64,000 bases of DNA from assembly GCA_035293845.1 (NCBI GenBank), contig DATGMB010000251.1, forward strand, positions 69,681-133,680, given 5' to 3'. Of the stretch, positions 58,337 through 64,000 are shown one piece after another. The position numbers were made by a program, and so were the translations under genes. Source of the DNA: DATGMB01 sp035293845 (GTDB lineage: Bacteria; Acidobacteriota; Terriglobia; Bryobacterales; Bryobacteraceae). Every line of letters begins with the position of its first letter. Position 1 is the first letter of the stretch. Under the pieces are notes generated by a model that did no database searches, was not told the DNA's origin, and worked only from the letters and a program-made list of their open reading frames with translations.

Positions 58337-59793
58337 GGCTCGCCGGGCTGGCCGGCGGCGTGGCGGGATGCGGCCTCGCGCTGGCTCTGCTGCGGGCGTT
58401 CCAGGCCCTCGGCCCGGAAGCCCTGCCGCGCCTCGGGGAAGCGTCGATCGACGGCCGCGTGCTCGCCTTCGCCATGGCCGCCGCGCTCGCGTCCGGACTG
58501 GCCGCCGGCCTCGCCGCCCTGCGCAGCCCGCGCGGTCTCGAAGCGCTCGGCGGAGCGCGCTCCACGGCACGCCCGCGCGCCTGGCTGCGCGGCGCCCTGG
58601 TGACCGCGCAGATCGCCGTCTCCCTGGTGCTGCTCGCCGGCGCCGGTCTGCTCCTGCGCAGCCTGTGGAACCTGGAGGCGGTGCCGCTCGGGATGAACGC
58701 CAGCCACGTGCTGACCGCGTCGTTTTCGCTCGGCCGCCAGCGCTACGCCGACCCGGCGCGGCAACTCGCCTTCTTCACCGAGCTCGAGCGGCACCTCGCA
58801 GCGCTGCCCGGAGCCGAGGCCGTGGCCATCACCGATTCCCTCCCGCCCACCGGAGGCACGCGCGCCCGCCCGCTCGCCACCATTGAGATCGAAGGCCGCC
58901 CGCGCCGCCCCGAGGGCACCGGCGGAATGGTCGCGTGGCGCTACGTCACGCCCGGCTATTTCGCCGCGCTCGGCATTCCGATCCGCCGCGGCCGCGGCTT
59001 TACCGAAGCCGACCGCGCGCCCGGCGCCTACAGCATCGTCCTGAGCGAAACCCTCGCGCGGCAGATGTTTCCCCACGAGGACCCGCTGGGCCGCCACGTT
59101 CTGCGCCTCCCGGAGGAAAACGGCTGGTTCACCGTGATCGGCATCGCCGCCGATGTCCGCGACCGCGGCCCCGCCGAAGCCGGCCTCGCCGAATATTATG
59201 TGGTGCGCAAACCGGCGCCGGACGTCACCTGGAACCAGCAGGAACCACCGATGGGCTGGCGCTCCGCCTTCGCCCTGGTGCGCACGCCGCTCGATCCGCG
59301 CGCCGCCTCCGCCGAGCTCCGCCGCACCCTGGCGGGGATCGACCCCACCCTGCCGGTCAACATCGCCACCATGTCCGGCCGCCTCGAAGGCATCACCGGA
59401 CGCCCGCGTTTCTACGCCTCGCTGCTGGGCGCGTTCGCCGCGATCGGCGTGCTCCTGGCCGCCATCGGCCTGTTCGGCGTGATCAGCTTCCTGGTCGAGC
59501 AGGGCCGCCGCGAGATCGGCGTCCGCATGGCGCTCGGCGCCACGCCGCGCGATGTGCTCCGCCACGTCCTCGGCCAGGCCTTGCGCTGGACGCTGGCCGG
59601 AATGGCCCTCGGCATCCCCGCCGCGCTCGCCACAGCCCGCCTGTTGCGCTCGCTGCTGTTCCGGGTCGCGCCGTTCGATCCCGGCGCTCTGATTGCCGCG
59701 GCCGTGCTCTTGGCCGCCGTTGCGATCCTCGCTGCGGCCGCCCCGGCCTGGCGCGCCGCCCGCCTCGACCCCGCCGCCGCTTTGCGCGAGTGA
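58222..59793 (+). pseudogene. 5'-truncated ADOP-type ABC transporter permease
   Basis: The 523-codon frame encodes only the distal half of an ADOP (acidobacterial duplicated orphan permease) protein, which is normally about 800-870 residues. Homology begins near 58327 (P-A-P-W-L-A-G-L-A-G-G-V-A-G-C-G) inside the first FtsX domain and continues with D-G-R-V-L-A-F-A-M-A-A-A-L, then RGALVTAQIAVSLVLLAGAG, the second MacB_PCD domain, and the C-terminal FtsX (IGVRMALGATPRDVLRHVLG). The first 35 codons before this point look like unrelated sequence read out of frame. So the N-terminal half, with the first MacB_PCD domain, is missing. It may be inactive, or a relic of a rearrangement. Confidence 0.75.
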
Positions 59794-59844
59794 CTGCCCT
59801 TTTGGCCCGGATCTTCGTGCCAACCCCCGGCTCGAACCAAAAAC

Positions 59845-59873
59845 CTCGGCGTCTCGGCGCCCCGGCGGTGAGG
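59845..59873. repeat. Relic half of the interspersed long palindrome, copy 3
   Basis: CTCGGCGTCTCGGCGCCCCGG plus GCGGTGAGG resembles the right arm of the 13856-13952 element (CTCCGCGTCCTCC...GCGGTGAA), with no matching left arm. It lies in the gap between the ADOP fragment and the DUF4097 gene, in the same kind of intergenic position. Confidence 0.5.
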
Positions 59874-59938
59874 ACGAATTCGCGGACAAGCTCTGTAACC
59901 TTTCCCTGCTGCCCCGGTATTCCCATCTGGAGGTTCGG

Positions 59939-60769
59939 ATGAAACCGGCAATGACGAGCGCGGCCTGGATTGCCCTGGCCGTTTCCCTGGGAAGCGTTCC
60001 TTCCCTCGCCCAGATGCAAAATAACACCGAAAAACATTTAACCTGCGAGAACGGCGGCTACGATGGCGACCGCGCGCGCCACTGCGAAATCCGCGAGCAG
60101 ACCGTGCCCGCAATCGGCCGCCTGACCGTGGACGCGAACCGCAACGGCGGGATCAGCATCAAGGGCGCGCTGCGCGGCGACGTGCTGGTGCGCGCGCGCG
60201 TCGAATCCCAGGCCGATACCCAATCCGCCGCCGCCGCGCTGGCCAGCCAGGTTTCCATCGATGGCTCCGGCGGCCAGGTGCGCGCCACAGGGCCCGACTC
60301 CCTCAACGATTCCTGGTGGAGCGTCAGCTACGAAATCTTCGTGCCCCAGAATACCGATCTCACGCTGACGACCTACAACGGCGGCCTCACCATTTCCGAC
60401 GTTCGGGGCCAGATCCGCTTCGAGGGACACAACGGCGGCATCACACTGAAGCGCGTCGCCGGCGACGTTAGCGGCTCGACCGTCAACGGCGGCATCCACG
60501 CCGAGCTCGCCGGTTCCACGTGGGATGGGCGCCAGCTCGATCTCACCACGCACAACGGAGGCGTGACCGTCTCTATGCCGTCGAATTACAACGCGCATAT
60601 CCAGGCGGAGACGGGCAACGGCAGCGTGCATTCGGATTTCCCCGTGTCGCTTCCGCCCGGCAACATGCGGCCCAGGCAGTTGGATTTTCACGTCGGCGGC
60701 AGCGGCCCGCTGATTCACGTCGCCACCACCAACGGCGGCATCAGCCTCAAGCAGGCCCAGTCCCAGTAA
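59939..60769 (+). CDS. DUF4097-family secreted beta-repeat protein
   Basis: This 276-residue protein has a signal peptide (A-A-W-I-A-L-A-V-S-L-G-S-V-P-S-L-A) and successive right-handed beta-type repeats with the pattern N-G-G-I/L-x-I/L (LTVDANRNGGISIKG; LTTYNGGLTISDVRG; GHNGGITLKRVAG; STVNGGIHAEL; TTHNGGVTVSM; TTNGGISLKQ), typical of DUF4097, a predicted beta-helix that may act in the periplasm or envelope. Function unknown. The ATG has GGAGG 6 bases upstream. The next gene on the same strand starts 238 bases later. Confidence 0.9.
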   Translation: MKPAMTSAAWIALAVSLGSVPSLAQMQNNTEKHLTCENGGYDGDRARHCEIREQTVPAIGRLTVDANRNGGISIKGALRGDVLVRARVESQADTQSAAAALASQVSIDGSGGQVRATGPDSLNDSWWSVSYEIFVPQNTDLTLTTYNGGLTISDVRGQIRFEGHNGGITLKRVAGDVSGSTVNGGIHAELAGSTWDGRQLDLTTHNGGVTVSMPSNYNAHIQAETGNGSVHSDFPVSLPPGNMRPRQLDFHVGGSGPLIHVATTNGGISLKQAQSQ

Positions 60770-60976
60770 GCGCAGACGCGGCGGTAGCGCTGGCCATGGT
60801 CAGGGCCTGCGCCACCGCCGCCGAACTTCGGCGAACGTGACTGCACCCGCCTTCTGCTGCCCGAATTCCCGGCTGCAACACCAGCACAACATAACTAAAG
60901 TTGTTCCCATGAATTGCCCTAAAACAGGACAGTAGATTGTTCGCGATCGGACATTCGACGGCGGGGTTGCGTGCTA
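60770..60976 (+). other. Intergenic region upstream of the giant repeat gene
   Basis: About 207 bases hold no gene. The left half is GC-rich; the right half is AT-richer (ACAACATAACTAAAGTTG and TTGTTCCCATGAATTGCC) and likely carries the promoter, but no -35/-10 pair of good quality could be fixed. Confidence 0.4.
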
Positions 60977-61007
60977 AAAATAGCCTTCTAAGAAAAGGAG
61001 CTATTTT
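60977..61007 (+). promoter_or_regulatory. Stem that sequesters the ribosome binding site of the giant repeat protein
   Basis: AAAATAGC (60977-60984) is the exact reverse complement of GCTATTTT (61000-61007), which ends at the start ATG. The AAGGAG Shine-Dalgarno lies inside the inner part, where CCTT can pair with AAGG. Translation should therefore depend on melting or on a factor binding this hairpin. Confidence 0.6.
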
Positions 61008-64000
61008 ATGCAGCATTTCCCTCCTTTAGGGCCCCTGTTTCGATTTGCTGGAAAACTTCGATCCAGATCCGCCGGATGGCGTCCCCTCCTGATCCTCCTC
61101 TCGATCGCCTCCTGCGCATTGTGCCAGAGCCTCTCGGTTACGAATTACAAGGCCGTCAGCCAACAGACGATTCGCGGCACGCTGGTTGTTAGTTACACCG
61201 CCGACCTGGTCAATACCGGGGCGGCGCTCGGCGCGGTAACGGCTACACTAAGTAATCTGAACACGTCCGGCGTCCAGGTAGAGCCGGGCGAGAACACGCT
61301 GCAGTTTGCGCCCGTTCCGGCCAACAGCCAAGTTACCAGCAGCAACACCTTCACTCTGCTGATTTCCAACTCTCAGCCCGTAGACTTTTCCCAACTCCAG
61401 TGGACGTTCCAGGCCGCGGGCATCCTTGTGCCGGCCAATCTTACGATCGCTCCGGGCAGCTCGGCGCCGCTGAATGTAAGCCTGGGATCTCCCGCGCCGG
61501 CCGGTGGCGTGTATGTGTCACTCGCCACCGGCAATCCGTCGACGGCCACGGTGTCCCCTTCGACTGTCTTCATTGCGCCGGGAGCCACCACTCCCCGGGC
61601 TGCACCGGCCGTTACCGGTTCGAATGCCGGTTCGACCACCATCACCGCCTCGGCCACCGGATATCCCAGTGCCATTACTCAGTTACAGGTAACTTCCGGC
61701 AATACCGGTTCCACCGCCATGAGTTTCTGGCCGGGCAGCCTGACGATCCCGGCGAACACCACTCAAAACCTCACGCTCAATCTCTCCGCCGCGGCCTCCT
61801 CGCCAATTACCGTCAACCTGAGCTCCAGTAACACGAATGTCGCGACCGTGCCCGCCACGATCACCATCCCGGCCGGAGCGAGCAGTGCGCCGGCGCCGCT
61901 GACGGCAGTTGCCGCCGGTACAGCCACCATCACGGCCAATGCGCCGAACCTCGGCAGCGCGACCGCGGGCGTGACCGTCACACAGACCCCATCTTCGGGG
62001 ATGGTCTTACCCGGCAGTGTGTCCGTAGCGGCAGGGTCCTCGGTCATTTTCCCCGTGGCGTTGGGAGCCGCCGCGCCTTCGGGCGGTGTTTTCATCACTC
62101 TCGCGAGCGCCAATTCCTCTGTCGCGGATATCTCCCCGCAGCAGGTCTTCATACCGGAAGGCATGACCACACCCGCTCGCGGCTCGATCGCAGTAACAGG
62201 GTACGCAGCAGGCACCACAACGATCACGGCAGCCGCCGCCGGATATGCCGGCGCGAATACGCAGGTCGTGGTAACGGGCGTCACCTCCCAGAACCTCACG
62301 ATGAGCTGGTCGCCCGGCTCCGTGACCATCAACGGCAGTGCGACCCAGAATCTCACCCTCAGCCTCTCGGCCGCCTCGACGGCGGGACTCACGGTAAGTC
62401 TGAGCTCCAGCAATGCCGCCGTGGCAACCGTGCCCGCCACGGTCACGTTCCCGGCGGGCATCACCAGCCTTCCGGTGCCGGTGACAGGCCTTTCGGCAGG
62501 ATCGGCGACGATTACGGCCACTGCGCCGGGCCTCGCCGCCGCGAGCGCCACCGTCGCCGTTACAGGACCGCCGGCCGGCGGGATCCTGTTGCCGACGAAC
62601 GTGACGGTGAACACCGGCAGCACGGTGAACTTCCCAGTTACGTTGGGAAGTCCGGCGGCTGCGGGCGGCGTTACCGTGACGCTGGCCAGTTCCAACCCTT
62701 CGATTGCTGCCGTATCGCCTCTCACCCTGCTGATTCCGGCGGGGGCTACCAGCCCGCGCGTGCAGCCGGCGGTGACCGGGGTGGGCGCCGGATCGGCAAC
62801 GATTACGGCCTCCGCGTTCGGTTACCCAACCGCCAGCGCGCCCGTGCAAGTGACCGGGGGCAGCACGCCGCCGCCGCCCTCGTTGAACTTTTCGCCCGGG
62901 AACCTCACTATCGCGAGCGGCGCAACCGGGAACCTCGTGTTACAGCTCTCCGCGCCTCTCCCGACCGCGCTCGCGGTGAATTTGAGCTCGAGTAATCCCG
63001 GCGTGGCAACGGTAGCAGCAACCGTCAGCTTCGGCGCGGGCGTCACCAGCGTTTCCGTAGCGGTAACTGGCATCTCAGCCGGGAACGCCAACATTACGGC
63101 TAGCGCGCCGGGAATTACTGGGACGAATGCCAGTGTAACCGTCGCCACGGTCTCCTCAGGCGCCATCTCTCTGCCGGCCAGCTTCACGGTAGGGGTGAAC
63201 CAGGCGGCCACGCTCTCGGTGATGTTGAGCACCGGCGCGCCGGCGGGCGGAGTGACGGTTTCACTGGCCAGTAACAACACCGCGGTCGCTACGGTAACTC
63301 CCACCCTTTTTATCTCGGCCGGAAATACCTTCGCCCAGACGCCGGTGTACATTAGCGGCGTCAGCGCAGGAACGGCGGTGATCACCGCGTCGGCGCCCGG
63401 ATTCACCTCCGCCAGCACGCAGGTCCAGGTCTCTTCCGTCGCAGGCACCAGCTTCCTTTCGCCCTTCAGCGGAATCACCATGAATGCCGGCTCGACGCAA
63501 GACCTGACACTCAACTTCTCGCCGGCTCCGGCCAGCGGCGTGACCGTGACCTTGACATCGAGCAATCCCAGTGTGGCGACGGTCCCCGCCTCGCTCACCA
63601 CCACCGCGGGTTCTACCCTCACCATCCCGGTGACCGCTGTGGCGCCCGGAACCGCGACCATTACGGCGACAACTCCGGGATGGGGCTCCGCGACCGACAC
63701 CGTGACGGTTGCGTCCTTGAGCGGTGTTTCGATCACCTGGTACGGCGCCTGCTGGGCGAATCTGACCATCAACGGATATACCGGCAACTTTCAGGCAATC
63801 GATTTTGCGCTGACCACACCGTCGCCGGTCGTATTCAATGGAAGTCTGTTCTTTACGCCAAACTGCGATCCAAGCCAGGGTGTCGACAATCTGAACGATA
63901 CCGGAGCTCTGACCGGCTCCACCCACATGATCCAGGGCTTCATCCATCACCCCGACGTAATGCCGTCTTCGGCGGTGTACTGGATTGGGAATGCGACCAG
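61008..64000 (+). CDS. Giant secreted protein with alternating Ig-like (Big-type) repeats, partial at 3' end
   Basis: The frame from ATG 61008 stays open to the right edge (997 codons, no stop), so the gene is truncated by the window. A signal peptide (L-L-I-L-L-S-I-A-S-C-A-L-C) is followed by an N-terminal beta domain (residues about 40-135) and eight Ig-like domains of about 90-95 residues. Each ends with a version of V-S-A-G-T-A-T-I-T-A-x-A-P-G, and each contains S-S-N-x-x-V-A-T-V-x-P. The repeats alternate in type, A-B-A-B-A-B-A-B (see the repeat entry). After the repeats, from about residue 905, a unique region with Trp and Cys (S-I-T-W-Y-G-A-C-W-A-N-L) begins. The design resembles an invasin/adhesin or surface-scaffold protein. 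An RBS-occluding stem precedes the start. Confidence 0.88.
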   Translation, partial: MQHFPPLGPLFRFAGKLRSRSAGWRPLLILLSIASCALCQSLSVTNYKAVSQQTIRGTLVVSYTADLVNTGAALGAVTATLSNLNTSGVQVEPGENTLQFAPVPANSQVTSSNTFTLLISNSQPVDFSQLQWTFQAAGILVPANLTIAPGSSAPLNVSLGSPAPAGGVYVSLATGNPSTATVSPSTVFIAPGATTPRAAPAVTGSNAGSTTITASATGYPSAITQLQVTSGNTGSTAMSFWPGSLTIPANTTQNLTLNLSAAASSPITVNLSSSNTNVATVPATITIPAGASSAPAPLTAVAAGTATITANAPNLGSATAGVTVTQTPSSGMVLPGSVSVAAGSSVIFPVALGAAAPSGGVFITLASANSSVADISPQQVFIPEGMTTPARGSIAVTGYAAGTTTITAAAAGYAGANTQVVVTGVTSQNLTMSWSPGSVTINGSATQNLTLSLSAASTAGLTVSLSSSNAAVATVPATVTFPAGITSLPVPVTGLSAGSATITATAPGLAAASATVAVTGPPAGGILLPTNVTVNTGSTVNFPVTLGSPAAAGGVTVTLASSNPSIAAVSPLTLLIPAGATSPRVQPAVTGVGAGSATITASAFGYPTASAPVQVTGGSTPPPPSLNFSPGNLTIASGATGNLVLQLSAPLPTALAVNLSSSNPGVATVAATVSFGAGVTSVSVAVTGISAGNANITASAPGITGTNASVTVATVSSGAISLPASFTVGVNQAATLSVMLSTGAPAGGVTVSLASNNTAVATVTPTLFISAGNTFAQTPVYISGVSAGTAVITASAPGFTSASTQVQVSSVAGTSFLSPFSGITMNAGSTQDLTLNFSPAPASGVTVTLTSSNPSVATVPASLTTTAGSTLTIPVTAVAPGTATITATTPGWGSATDTVTVASLSGVSITWYGACWANLTINGYTGNFQAIDFALTTPSPVVFNGSLFFTPNCDPSQGVDNLNDTGALTGSTHMIQGFIHHPDVMPSSAVYWIGNAT
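61430..63720 (+). repeat. Eight Ig-like repeats arranged as four A-B dimers
   Basis: Type A units (starting about 61430, 61995, 62577 and 63156) share G-x-P-A-G-G-V-x-V-x-L-A-S and end in Q-V-Q-V or equivalent. Type B units (about 61719, 62296, 62883 and 63447) share S-P-G-x-L-T-I and x-N-L-T-L-x-L-S-A and S-S-S-N-x-x-V-A-T-V-P-A-T. Adjacent A-B pairs are about 560-580 bp, so the array seems to have grown by duplication of a two-domain unit. Confidence 0.75.

Noticed and set aside
58267..60027. 586-codon minus-strand frame
   Set aside because: Antisense to the ADOP fragment, Gln/Gly/Arg-rich and without motifs.

Overview
This 64 kb window is chromosomal DNA from a high-GC bacterium, most likely an acidobacterium of the Solibacter/Bryobacter group (Bryobacterales). 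The strongest marker is a secreted subtilisin ending in a TIGR03437-type C-terminal domain, a module typical of Solibacter relatives. Supporting markers are an Oar-like TonB-dependent receptor with an N-terminal carboxypeptidase-regulatory domain, an ADOP-type ABC permease remnant, DUF2934 and DUF3309 proteins, a DUF4097 protein and several small acidobacterial hypothetical proteins. I saw no transposase, integrase, phage gene, CRISPR array or rRNA. One tRNA gene (Ser, anticodon UGA) is present.

Layout. 0-11.4 kb: the end of a membrane-associated protein gene, a one-ATPase peptide ABC transporter operon, a subtilisin with a hexapeptide repeat, a membrane HD-GYP/GAF/GGDEF c-di-GMP enzyme, and a sigma-54 activator followed by a membrane protein gene with a good -24/-12 promoter. 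11.4-33.9 kb: mostly housekeeping. It holds tRNA-Ser, dnaB, a MidA-like methyltransferase, a homocysteine methyltransferase/MTHFR fusion, tsaC, galT, priA, lexA, an nfeD-slipin-SPOR-lipA-lnt run, purN-purM, a glucuronokinase-like GHMP kinase and dtd. 33.9-38.2 kb: an ECF nickel transporter (EcfA, EcfT, NikM) divergent from nikR, then acpS, a CDP-alcohol phosphatidyltransferase and greA. 38.3-43.2 kb: the TIGR03437 subtilisin and two unknown secreted proteins, one interrupted by an in-frame TGA. 43.2-47.3 kb: folE with two overlapping PTPS/QueD paralogues, a TlpA thioredoxin, an unknown protein, a SET-domain protein and a YHS-domain protein. 47.3-64 kb: accessory and envelope genes, namely a TPR protein, a Tat-exported Gfo/Idh/MocA oxidoreductase, a TonB-dependent receptor, an M14 peptidase, a zone of truncated genes (57.1-58.4 kb), a DUF4097 protein, and a giant Ig-like repeat protein that runs off the right edge.

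Themes. The organism invests in exported proteolysis (two subtilisins, one M14 peptidase) together with a peptide ABC importer and a large TonB receptor, as expected for a heterotrophic soil acidobacterium. Gene starts were moved to internal start codons wherever Shine-Dalgarno sequences, overlaps or family N-termini demanded it. The most notable observations are a complete transcription unit (promoter, ribosome binding site, terminator) for a 20-residue Lys/Ala/Pro peptide, a PTPS paralogue lacking the catalytic cysteine, a sigma-54 activator beside its probable target promoter, a TGA-interrupted secreted protein, a stem that sequesters the ribosome binding site of the giant adhesin-like gene, and a terminator hairpin ending at a start codon.
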